From positions 37,898-101,897 of the forward strand of contig CAYLNH010000003.1 of the NCBI GenBank assembly GCA_964384625.1: a stretch of 64,000 nucleotides of DNA, in the 5' to 3' direction. The stretch is from CAYLNH01 sp964384625. Lineage in GTDB: Bacteria; Verrucomicrobiota; Lentisphaeria; JABSQK01. Below, one piece after another: positions 35,244 through 44,600 of the stretch (position 1 is the first letter of the stretch; each line of letters begins with the position of its first letter). Under the pieces are notes generated by a model. It saw only the letters and a list, made by a program, of their open reading frames with translations. It was not told the DNA's origin and made no database searches. Position numbers and translations under genes: made by a program.

Positions 35244-36811
35244 CCGCACAGCCGCAGGTCGTCGGCGCGGACTACCGGCGGATCTGTACGTCGCCGAACG
35301 ATTGGCGTCAGGGCCCCTTCGTCGGCAGTCCGACCATTGTGCGGCTGTCGAGCGGGCGCCTGCTGGCGGCCACCGATTTGTTCAGCGCGAACTGCGGCAA
35401 CGACACAAGCTATGTTCACGGTTCCGACGACGACGGTGAAGGCTGGCGGCAATTAGCGGTGATCGAGGGACTTTTCTGGCCGTCGCTGTTTCAGTGTGCT
35501 TCGGGTCTTTATGTGATCGGCGTGACGCCCGGCGGCGGCCGGGCGCGGGGCGATCTGTGCATTTCCAGGAGCCGCGACAACGGTGAAACCTGGACTGCGC
35601 CGCAGGCGTTGACGGCGGGTCTGGCGGTGCACACCGGAAACACCGGCGCGTTGGTTTCCGCAGAACGCGTGACGGTTTCCTTCGAGCTCTGTCCGCAAGA
35701 GTGTCAGCCGTTGCCAAAGACAATTACACGGGCGCCCCTGCGCATTGAGGACGCGGATCTGGACACCCGGACGGTGACGCTTCCGGTCGACGACCCGTCG
35801 GTTTTCGTGACCCATGCATTGGTGGCCATCGAGGCGGACGAAGTTCGCCTGCATGCGAGGATCCTCGACGTTGGTCAAGACGAACTGACGATTCGTCCGG
35901 AACGTTGGGCGGCGGTTGCATCGCACCCGCGGTCGCCGGCGAATTCGGCGGGCCCGTGGGAGTTTGCTCCGGGTGCGAGGGTGACGATCGCCTCCGGCAC
36001 TCTCGGCAACAACCGCGATTTCTGGGTGATGGCAGCTGATGCCGATGCGCGGGATGATCTTTGCGAGCCGTCGGCCTGGCGCTTTTCGAACGCGATCGCG
36101 AACCCGGCCTACACGCACGCCAACGCGCTGCATGAGCTTTTCAGTCTCAACTTTGTGCCGCGCGATCGGGACGGCGTGCCGAATACAGAATTACGGGCGG
36201 CCTGGTCGGGTTGGCTTGAGGGCGTCCTGGTGCGTCTCGAGCATCCCGGCGGCGACGGCTCGATTCTCAACCTGATGCGCATCGCCGCCGGCGGCACAGC
36301 GAACATCTCGGCGCGTATCCGGATTGATCCGACGGCCGACAAGCTTCGTTGTTCATTCGGCGGCTTCGGCTTCGACCCAGGGCTGGGGTGCACGCATGGA
36401 TGTGTGCAATACGATCCCCGAGACAAGCTCTACTGGCTGGCGTCGAACGTCAATCGCGACAGCAGCCGTGACCTTTCCGGCATCCCGCTGACGGGCGGCG
36501 GCGCCACCCAGGAGCGCAGCAACCTGGCGCTGTTCTGCAGCCGGAACTGTCGCGACTGGTTCATGGTCGGCTTGATCGCATACAGCCCGGACTGGGTGCA
36601 CTCATTCCACTACCCGCATTTCGTCATTGAGGGCGAGGACCTGCTGTTCGCCGTCCGCTCGCACATCGAAAGCCCGTTGACGGAAGCGACGATTCATCGC
36701 GACGGCGTCAAGACCGCGGACAATCACAACTCGAATGCCGCAACGTTCCATCGCGTGCGGGATTTCCGCTCGCTGGCCAACCTGGAATTCCTGAATTACG
36801 AAACGTCCTGA
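35228..36811 (+). CDS. BNR/sialidase-fold protein, cytoplasmic
   Basis: 527 aa from ATG 35228 (GGGAGG upstream); the open frame extends further back but inside the U32 gene. Asp-box-like motifs GSDDDGEGWRQL and SRSRDNGETWTAPQ; C terminus CSRNCRDWFMVG to FHRVRDFRSL, clearly related to the protein at 28810-30171. No signal peptide. It carries an insert of about 180 residues (roughly 205-385), including a beta-rich jelly-roll-like piece, relative to the shorter paralogue. Probably acts on the same substrate class. Confidence 0.72.
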   Translation: MPHGMTAQPQVVGADYRRICTSPNDWRQGPFVGSPTIVRLSSGRLLAATDLFSANCGNDTSYVHGSDDDGEGWRQLAVIEGLFWPSLFQCASGLYVIGVTPGGGRARGDLCISRSRDNGETWTAPQALTAGLAVHTGNTGALVSAERVTVSFELCPQECQPLPKTITRAPLRIEDADLDTRTVTLPVDDPSVFVTHALVAIEADEVRLHARILDVGQDELTIRPERWAAVASHPRSPANSAGPWEFAPGARVTIASGTLGNNRDFWVMAADADARDDLCEPSAWRFSNAIANPAYTHANALHELFSLNFVPRDRDGVPNTELRAAWSGWLEGVLVRLEHPGGDGSILNLMRIAAGGTANISARIRIDPTADKLRCSFGGFGFDPGLGCTHGCVQYDPRDKLYWLASNVNRDSSRDLSGIPLTGGGATQERSNLALFCSRNCRDWFMVGLIAYSPDWVHSFHYPHFVIEGEDLLFAVRSHIESPLTEATIHRDGVKTADNHNSNAATFHRVRDFRSLANLEFLNYETS

Positions 36812-36827
36812 AACTGGAGAATAGATC

Positions 36828-37754
36828 ATGTCGACTGCTCTATCGCAGCCGCTTCGCGGCATTGTACCGCCGTTGGTGACGCCGCTGGCGAGCCGCGACG
36901 ACCTGGATCACGACGGTCTGTCGCGACTCGTCGAACACGTACTCGGCGGCGGTGTCCACGGGCTGTTCATCCTCGGCACCACCGGAGAGGCGCCGAGCCT
37001 GAGCCACCGCCTGCGCCGCGACCTGATCGATGCGGTCACGAAGCAGGTCAATGGTCGTGTGCCGATCCTGGTCGGGATCACCGACACCTCGTTTGTTGAG
37101 TCTGTCGAGATCGCAGGCTATGCCGCTGCCGCCGGCGCCGCCGCCGTGGTGTTGGCGCCGCCGTATTACTTTCCGGCGGGGCAGCCGGAGCTGCTGGAGT
37201 ACCTGCGGCATCTCGTGAAGGAACTCCCGCTGCCGTTGTTCCTCTACAACATGCCGAGTCTGACCAAACTTGTGTATGAACCGGAAACCGTGCGCGAAGC
37301 GGCGGCAATCGACGGCATCGTCGGTCTGAAAGACAGCTCGGCGGACATGATCTACTTCCACCACCTGCAGCAGTTGTGCAAGGACCGCCCGGAGTTTTCG
37401 CTGCTGGTCGGGCCTGAGACGTTGCTGGGCGAAACGCTGCTGCTCGGCGGCCACGGCGGCGTCTGCGGCGGTGCGAACCTTCGGCCACAGCTCTATGTGG
37501 AGTTGTATGCCGCGGCGCAGGAGCGGGACCTGGAGCGGGTCCGGGGATTGCATGCCGAAGTGATGCGTCTGGGCGACGCGATCTACGGTGTCGGGCGTTT
37601 CGGCTCGAGCTATCTGAAGGGATTGAAGTGCGCCTTGTCCTGCTGCGGTATCTGCAGCGATTTCATGGCGGAACCGTTTCATCGGTTCCGGGAAGAAGAA
37701 CGCGAAACGATCGCCGAACGGCTGCGTGAATTGGGGATCACGCCTGCAACCTGA
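36828..37754 (+). CDS. DapA/NanA-family aldolase or lyase
   Basis: 308 aa, close to the usual family length of 290-300. TIM-barrel class I aldolase with the substrate-binding GTTGE motif (residues 50-54), catalytic Tyr140 in FLYNMPS, and Schiff-base Lys168 in GIVGLKDSSAD. The family includes dihydrodipicolinate synthase, N-acetylneuraminate lyase and 2-keto-3-deoxy sugar-acid aldolases. Context (BNR proteins, esterase, LacI regulator) favours a keto-acid sugar lyase over lysine biosynthesis. Neither NanE nor NanK homologues are nearby, so a complete sialic-acid pathway is not shown. Confidence 0.85.
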   Translation: MSTALSQPLRGIVPPLVTPLASRDDLDHDGLSRLVEHVLGGGVHGLFILGTTGEAPSLSHRLRRDLIDAVTKQVNGRVPILVGITDTSFVESVEIAGYAAAAGAAAVVLAPPYYFPAGQPELLEYLRHLVKELPLPLFLYNMPSLTKLVYEPETVREAAAIDGIVGLKDSSADMIYFHHLQQLCKDRPEFSLLVGPETLLGETLLLGGHGGVCGGANLRPQLYVELYAAAQERDLERVRGLHAEVMRLGDAIYGVGRFGSSYLKGLKCALSCCGICSDFMAEPFHRFREEERETIAERLRELGITPAT

Positions 37755-37792
37755 TTCCCCGACATCTACACCGGTCCTTCGAGCTGTCCGAC

Positions 37793-37836
37793 TGAACACT
37801 GAAACCCTCAACCACTAAATACTGAATACTGAACCC
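37793..37836. repeat. 7-bp tandem repeat
   Basis: TGAACAC, TGAAACC, CTCAACC, then after a 2-nt slip TAAATAC, TGAATAC, TGAACCC. Ends 8 bp before the next start codon. The second part is roughly the reverse complement of the heptamers at 12177-12197. Confidence 0.7.
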
Positions 37837-37844
37837 TACTTGCT

Positions 37845-39017
37845 ATGAAGACACGATACGGAACCGACATTGTTGAGATGTGGAAATGTCCGATGCCGCA
37901 ACCCCGGGAACCGGGGGCGGGCTTTCCGATTCTGACAGACGCGAAGCACACGACGATCTACGCGGCGACAAAGGACATCGGCGGCTACAACCATCACGCG
38001 CAACTGACGTGGCATGACGGGAAGTTCTACGGCATGTGGAGCTGTCATCCGCACGGCGAGGATGGCCCGGGCCAGCGTGTGCTGTACGCGACATCGCCCG
38101 ATGCCGAGAACTGGTCGGAGATTTCCGAGCTCTTCCCCGCACCCGGTCCGGTGAGGCCTTCGGAGCAAATGGGCGTTGTTCTGACGGCGTTCCAGTGGTT
38201 GGAGCTGGACGGCGCGCTCTATGCCGTTGCCGGGTGCCATGAGAACATCGGTTTCACAGACTTCGATCAAAAGCTCCCGCCGGTGCCGGAGCGTGACCAG
38301 GACCACCCTGGACGAGCGCGCAAAGGATATTCACAACTGGCCCGCAGCGTCGCCGGCGACGGTGCGCTGGGTCCGATCTTCCCGTTTCGTGATTGTCTGC
38401 CGAAGCTGGCGTTCCCGGTAACGACGAAGGCGGAGACCGGCGCGCGACTGGCGCAACAGAGCACGGGCGAGCGCCTGCCGGCCTGGGATTTCGAAGGAGT
38501 CCTTGGTTATCCCAAAGCAGTGGAAGGCCATCGCTTGTGCGAGCCGACCGTGTATCGGCGGGAAGACGACAAGTTGGTCATGCTGCTGCGCGATTGCATC
38601 TACTCGCACCGCATGTATTGCAGTGTCTTCGACAATGCCGCCGGTGTCTGGCCGCGGGCAACGCCGACAGACATTCCGGACTCGCCCAGCAAATCCTGCT
38701 GCCTGCGGTTGGACGACGGCCGCATATTGCTGATCGGCAACCAGATGGCAGACGCTTTCGATAACCCGGACGAGATCAAGCATCACAAACGCGATCCCCT
38801 CACAGTCGCTGTATCGGAAGACGGCGGCCACACGTTCAACAAGGTGTTTGCCCTGCGTTGCGGGGTGCAGCAGTACCGGATCGAGAATGTGAAAGGCCGC
38901 GGCGGCGGCGGGCAGTATCCGAGTGCCATTGTTCATGACGGCGTGTTGTACGTTCTCTATTCCATGGGCAAGGAGGACATCGCGATTTCGGCGGCGGCGC
39001 TGGCGGATCTGGCGTAG
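37845..39017 (+). CDS. BNR/sialidase-fold protein, cytoplasmic
   Basis: 390 aa without signal peptide. Motifs NHHAQLTWHDGKFYGMWSC, GQRVLYATSPDAENWSE, DKLVMLLRDC, LRLDDGRILLIGNQM and VAVSEDGGHTFNKVF (Asp box) define a propeller related to the protein at 31497-32615. Last of the four BNR genes of the locus. Immediately upstream is a heptamer repeat block; downstream is a 275-bp gap before the secreted GH42-like gene. Confidence 0.72.
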   Translation: MKTRYGTDIVEMWKCPMPQPREPGAGFPILTDAKHTTIYAATKDIGGYNHHAQLTWHDGKFYGMWSCHPHGEDGPGQRVLYATSPDAENWSEISELFPAPGPVRPSEQMGVVLTAFQWLELDGALYAVAGCHENIGFTDFDQKLPPVPERDQDHPGRARKGYSQLARSVAGDGALGPIFPFRDCLPKLAFPVTTKAETGARLAQQSTGERLPAWDFEGVLGYPKAVEGHRLCEPTVYRREDDKLVMLLRDCIYSHRMYCSVFDNAAGVWPRATPTDIPDSPSKSCCLRLDDGRILLIGNQMADAFDNPDEIKHHKRDPLTVAVSEDGGHTFNKVFALRCGVQQYRIENVKGRGGGGQYPSAIVHDGVLYVLYSMGKEDIAISAAALADLA

Positions 39018-39187
39018 CTGCACGTACCGCGAAACGGGTAAGCGGCGCTGTTCTGCCTCCAGCTTGCAGGGGATTGCATTGTGTGGTCCCGAGAAAGACC
39101 ATGTCAGCTCGTCTGACGGGTGAATGCGTTGTTTAATCAGGCGGCGTCCCCCCGCCGTTCCTCACGTACCGTGCAGTTTTGGGAGAT

Positions 39188-39230
39188 TGCCGGCATTGTC
39201 ATTCGGGAGCAATGTCCGAGAATGCTGGCA
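39188..39230. repeat. Imperfect inverted repeat ahead of the GH42-like gene
   Basis: TGCCGGCATTGTC (39188-39200) and GAGAATGCTGGCA (39218-39230) can pair at 11 of 13 positions. It lies in the 275-bp gap 39018-39292, which has no gene; an operator or attenuator role is possible but untested. Confidence 0.4.
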
Positions 39231-39292
39231 TTGGCGGTTGCCCGAGTCATAGTTGTATTTGCCGCGAATGGACACTGAACTGGAGGTGCGTG

Positions 39293-41512
39293 ATGCGTAT
39301 TGCGCCGGCGCTGTTGATTCTGATCGGTGCGGTCCGGTTGTCGGCCGGTGAGGACTACCGGGAGTACATCCGGCGCTCGAAGGATTTCGCCCGGGTCAGG
39401 CAGGAGCGGAACCAACTGCAGTCGGGCCGTTGGAATCACTGGATCCTGATGCCGTGGCGCTATCGCTGGGGGGCGAAGTACGACAGTGCTCTGGCCGAGA
39501 AGATGAAGGCCGCCGGCCACAACGGCGGCTTCTGCGATCACGTACCGCGCGGTGACGCTGACCTTCATGAGAAGTTCGGCTTCCTCTGGTATCTCGACCA
39601 CAGTGCCGGCAAGGGTGACCTGTATTTGAAGCAGGTCACCAAACAGCAACGGCAGGGGGGCAATCGCCCGGTCTGTCTGCTGGCGCCCGCCACGCAGGCG
39701 CGACTGAAGAAGAATCTGACCGCCCGCGTCGGCAAAGCCAGGAAGTACAGGACGCGGGTAGCCTACGCGCTCGATGACGAGATTTCCTGGACGACCTTCA
39801 CTTCGCCCGCCAAGTGGGACAACCATCCGTTGTCCCGCGCGGACTATGCCCGGTGGCTGGCGGAACGCTACGGCAGTGAGAAGGCGCTTCGGGAACAGTG
39901 GGGCACGACCGGCTCGGTCAACTGGGGCGCGTGGCAGCCGGGGAACCAGCCGCCGCCGAACTACATCAAACGGATGACAACCCCCGATGATGTGCGATCG
40001 CAGTGGAATACGCCGCTGGACCAATGGAACCTGTCAGCACTTTGCGACGCGTTGTCGTACATGGACTCGCAGTTCAGCAACGTTGTCGGCGCTCTGGTTA
40101 CTCACGCGAACTCGATTGACCCGACGACGCCGGCGGGCTTCGTCGGCGGTCAGGCGCCGGCGCCGTACGGCGGTTACGACTACGCCAAGCTGTCGCGCAA
40201 AGTGCAGTTTCTCGAAGCCTACGATATCGGCGGCAGCATGGAGATCTTCCGGTCGTTCAATCCGGCCAACATGATCCCGACGGTAAAGACCGGCTTCGGC
40301 GATCCGGCGAAGAAGGAAGGCGTCTGGTTCAACTGGTACTATATGGTGCACGGCGACCGCGGAGTGATTGCCTGGGCCGACAACTGGTTCGGCAAGAAAG
40401 TGCCGGCGCCGCGCGTGTTCAATCTGGGCGCGGCGGTCGAGCGGATCGCGACATACTCCAGGATCCTCTACGGCGCCACGTGGAAACACGACGGCATCGC
40501 GCTGTATTACTCGCATCCGTCGATTCAGGTGAGTTGGGTGATGGACAGCGTGCCGCACGGCGGCACCTGGATCAACCGCAGCAGCAGCCTGAACAACCGG
40601 CACGCCTCCACGATCGCGACGACCTGGTCGTGGCAGAAATACCTCGAGGATCAGCGGCTGCAGTACAACTGGCTTTCCTACGCGGACGTCCTGGAGAAGG
40701 GCGCGATCGATCCGCAGCAGTACAGAATCCTGATCCTGCCGAAAGTGGTGGCCCTGTCCGACCAGGAGGCCGGCATCATCCGGGACTACGTCGAAGCCGG
40801 CGGTGTGCTCATCGCGGACAATCTCACCGGCATCTTCGATCACCACGGCAAAGGTCGCGCCGGCGGCAAGGGGGTCCTTGATGATCTGTTTGGGATAGCC
40901 AACCGGCCGGTGGTCAAGAAGGGCAGTGTCTTCGCCGGCACGGTGCTGTCGATGTACAACCAGGACACGCACTATCGAACGGATTTCATCACTGCCGCCG
41001 CCAGGGTGCTCGGCAAGTGCAAACGGGACGGCAACGGCCTGGTGCTGGCGCAGCGCGATCTCAAGAGTTTTCGCCAGAGACGTGTCGGGCGGGGCAGGGC
41101 CGCGCATCTGAACATCGATCTGACCGAGTACTGTGTGATCCGCAAGCGGGACTTTGGCAGGTGCAAGGCGTACGCCAAAGCGATCACGGACCTGATCCAC
41201 GGCGCCGGTGTCCGGCCGTGGATATCCCTGTCGGTGAACGGCCGGAAGCCGCACATCACCGAAGCGGTCTACTGGGAGAAGGCCGGCCGCAGGATCGTCT
41301 GCGTGGTCAAGAATCCGATCCGGTTCGCCAGCGAATTCGGCGAGACCAGGACCGAAGGCATCAGCAAAGAGACGGTCAAACTCACCATCTCCTTTTCCTC
41401 CCCGAAACGCGATGTCCGTGACGAGATCGCCCGTGAGAAGCTCGGTTCCGGCAAGACCTTCACCGTTGGCTGGAAGATGGACGAAGCGGTGATCCTCTCA
41501 TTCCGCAACTGA
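39293..41512 (+). CDS. Exported GH42-like beta-galactosidase-type protein
   Basis: 739 aa from ATG 39293 (GGAGG 9 bases upstream). Signal peptide MRIAPALLILIGAVRLSAG. An (alpha/beta)8-type region (about residues 30-400) shows RVAYALDDEISWTTF, which resembles the acid/base region of GH42 and related clan GH-A enzymes, then SRADYARWLAERYGS. The later part (about 470-560) resembles the beta-galactosidase trimerisation domain (LPKVVALSDQEAGIIRDYVEAGGVLIAD). The second catalytic Glu could not be identified with certainty. It is the only clearly exported enzyme of the locus, so it could make the oligosaccharides that the cytoplasmic enzymes degrade. Confidence 0.68.
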   Translation: MRIAPALLILIGAVRLSAGEDYREYIRRSKDFARVRQERNQLQSGRWNHWILMPWRYRWGAKYDSALAEKMKAAGHNGGFCDHVPRGDADLHEKFGFLWYLDHSAGKGDLYLKQVTKQQRQGGNRPVCLLAPATQARLKKNLTARVGKARKYRTRVAYALDDEISWTTFTSPAKWDNHPLSRADYARWLAERYGSEKALREQWGTTGSVNWGAWQPGNQPPPNYIKRMTTPDDVRSQWNTPLDQWNLSALCDALSYMDSQFSNVVGALVTHANSIDPTTPAGFVGGQAPAPYGGYDYAKLSRKVQFLEAYDIGGSMEIFRSFNPANMIPTVKTGFGDPAKKEGVWFNWYYMVHGDRGVIAWADNWFGKKVPAPRVFNLGAAVERIATYSRILYGATWKHDGIALYYSHPSIQVSWVMDSVPHGGTWINRSSSLNNRHASTIATTWSWQKYLEDQRLQYNWLSYADVLEKGAIDPQQYRILILPKVVALSDQEAGIIRDYVEAGGVLIADNLTGIFDHHGKGRAGGKGVLDDLFGIANRPVVKKGSVFAGTVLSMYNQDTHYRTDFITAAARVLGKCKRDGNGLVLAQRDLKSFRQRRVGRGRAAHLNIDLTEYCVIRKRDFGRCKAYAKAITDLIHGAGVRPWISLSVNGRKPHITEAVYWEKAGRRIVCVVKNPIRFASEFGETRTEGISKETVKLTISFSSPKRDVRDEIAREKLGSGKTFTVGWKMDEAVILSFRN

Positions 41513-41635
41513 GGATCGGCGCCGCGAAGGCAAGCGGCCGGCCACGGGTTCCCGTCCATGCTCTGGCAGGGGACTTGGAGCACCTTTCGGGGGACTCCGG
41601 CCGGAAAAGTAAACGTCTGCAGCGTCCGCCCCGAT

Positions 41636-44600
41636 CTATGGTTTCGGGACGGGGAGGTAGAAGGGGGGCGTTGAATTGCCGGCGCGATCGGCGATGTGGA
41701 CTTTGAGCCAGCCGTCGGGCTTCAGCGGCAAGCCGAGTTTGGCGGGAGCGAGTTTCAGACTGGACTGGCGTCCCTGCTTCAGCACTTTGCCGTCCGCCAC
41801 GTATTCCCAGGACACCTTGCCGATGCCGCTGGCGTCGTAGGCGTTCAGTGCGACGACATTGTCCGGCCGCCAGGCGGCGAAGATGGTCAAGTTCTTGATG
41901 TGCAGTTCTGCCTTGCCCTTGATGCCGGAGCGAATGACTGAGATGCGGGAGATTACAATCTGCCGATGTTTCTTGCCTTTGTTTCTGATCAGCTCGCGGA
42001 TATTCAAAACGGCGGGCGTCCATTCCCCGGGTTGCCACTTGAGTGCGCGGGGCGGCTCCAGCGTTCGCGAGTTGACGGTTTTCGGGTCGTTCGCCAAGGG
42101 GATCTGGTAGCTGCCCGCACTGGTGGCCAATTGCAGGATCATCGTCGACTTGTCCCGTTTCGACGGCCGCTGGAGCTGGACGGCGAGGAACGGGAAGTCC
42201 TCGAGATTCCATTTCGTGCGCAGATGAATAATGCCGGCCTTCTTCCTGCCGGTGGTGACCAGGTAGGGCTCGGCGCCGATCTTGCGAAGCACGGCGACCT
42301 TGTTCTTGGAAGCGGGGGCGAAATACGTCGACGCCGACTGCCGGCCGTACCAGTTGAACATCAGGTTGACGTTGGCGGGCAGGGACGGGGCGAGGAATGC
42401 CGGGCCGCGTTTATCGGCGGCGTAGTTGATCTTGATGGGCACTTTGACCTCGGGTCCGGGGATGCCTGAGCCGCTGCGGATGCCGGAGATGATCAGGTTG
42501 GCGCGGTCGCCGTCTTTCATGGAATTGAGCTGTTGCCGCAGGACGTAGGGCCAGTTCACGGTCAAGATATCCGTCGTGCCGCGACGCCGGTGATTACTGA
42601 CGGCATCGTTGGGAACCACCCGTTGGCCCTGGAATGTCAGCTTGAGTTCGGTCGTGTCCAGCGGCGCGCTGTGGGTGTCGGCGAACGCGATTCTGGCGGC
42701 GACGCCGTTGTCGATATGGGTCCCTGGATTGACGGTGCTGACGGTTGCGAGCAATGGCTTTCGGTCGACGAAGATCGGGATGTCGGTGACGACGGATTCA
42801 ACGCCGTCCTTGTCCACAGCCCGCAACATCAGGTGTGAGACCCCGGCCGGGAGACGGCTGAGATCAAGGTTGCAGGCTTTGCCGTTCTTGACGGGTTTCC
42901 AGTCGGGTCGCAATGCGTGCTTCTCGTCGTTACTGAGTTCGTGGTAGGCCTTTGGTCCGGCGCGCAGAAGGAGGTAGACATCCTGGGTCCAACTGCCGTC
43001 GATATCTTCGTAGTGCGGCGTAAACGTCAGTTTCCGATCGCCGCGCAACGCCGGACCGAAACAGATATCATCGAGTTCGAGGTAGGAGTACCTGCCGGTC
43101 TGGTCCCGGGGCGCCAACGAGATAAACCGGAGATAGCTGGTTAACATCCCCCTGGACAGAACGGGGCGGGATGCATCGGCATCTGCCACGACACCGGTCC
43201 AGGTGTGCCATTCGCCGTCAGCAATCATCTTGTCGCCGTGTCGGACGTTGGATGTTCCCGGGGCCTCCGGCTCGCCGAAGCTGACGTGCGCCGGCGGCAG
43301 ATGGATGGAGACCTGGGCCGACGGCACGGCGCGATAGCGGAACTGCAGCACGGGGAAGCGGGCCAGCTGCACGGGCCTGGAAATCGTCAACGGCAGACGT
43401 TGCCCGTAGGCGGTGTTGCGGACTTCCAGGTAAGAGCCCTGGACCGGATCGTTATGATGAAGGCGGTGCGGGTTGCCGCTGCAGCTTGCGGGCAGCTTGC
43501 GGTCTTCGAAGTTCATGAGATCCGGCGTCAGCCCTTCGAGCCGCACCAGGGCGGGCCCGGAGGGCGCGGGCCGGTCGGCCAGCTTGAGTTCGAGTGGTCG
43601 CCGTTCGGCGCCGATCACCAGGGTCAGCTTCACCTTGCCGTTCGCGGTCGGCAGCGGTCGGGGCAGCCAGGCGACGCGTTCGCCCGGCACGGGTTCGGTC
43701 AGTGGCAGTGCTTTTCCGGCGAGCAGCAGCTGCGCCTGCCCGAGTCGCCGGTCGCGGGTGGGCGACGTGAGGACCACGGCGTCGGGCCGGTCCTTCGACC
43801 AGGTCACGCTGCAGTCGGGTTTGGTCGGCAGGTGGAGCCACTGCAGTTCGCACTCGGACATGGCATAGCGTTGCGGCAGGATCCGCAGGCGGACGCGGTT
43901 CAGCCCCTGTCGGTCGTAATCGGCCAGCGCCTGCTGAATGCCGGCCACCGACGCCTCCCGGCCGAGCGTGCGGTTGTGGGTCAGGTCATAAGCCATGAAT
44001 CGCAGCGGCCGGTCTTTCGCGGCGGCCCGGGCGAGTTGCGGCAAGCCATAGCGGACAACGGTGAAGTCGCGTACGGCGTACGCTTCGTCCGGGCCATTGC
44101 CGCGGAGTCCCTGCTGGACATAGCTGGGCTGGAGGTTGCCGAAGCCGATCACCTTCACAAGGTTATCGCCGGCGGCCGCGAGGGCCGCGGTCTCGGCGAT
44201 CGGCAGCCAGACGGAGACCGGCGTCCAGGACGCTTTCCGGTGCCATTCGCGGCCGGCGGGGACGGTTTTGATCTTCGCCTGCAGGCGGCCGGCGGACCGC
44301 ACGTCGCCCCGGCTGAAGTCGGTTCCGTTGATGCGGTAGAAGTAATTGGCCTTCGCCTGGAATTCGTCGTCGACCAGACGGCCGACGGCAAAATGGAAAT
44401 TGTACTTTGCAAGGTTGGTATTCTTGACCAGGAACCGGAAGCCGGCGACCTTGTTGACGGGCAGCGGGGGCAACTCGCCGGCGACGAGCGCCGTGCCGTT
44501 GCCGAGGACATTGGTGGCGACGAAGTAGGGGGTTCCCGAGAGCTCGCGGTGCCAGTCCAGCTGCAGATGCGAGACGGGATCCTTTGCCGCCCAGTACCGC

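Noticed and set aside
28810..39017. Classical sialic-acid (nan) catabolic operon
   Set aside because: A NanA-like aldolase and BNR proteins are present, but NanE, NanK, NagA, NagB and a sialic-acid transporter are missing and the BNR proteins are cytoplasmic.
39018..39292. Sequence with C-rich and ACGTACCGTGC motifs that recall group II intron borders
   Set aside because: Too short, no reverse transcriptase and no domain V-like stem visible.
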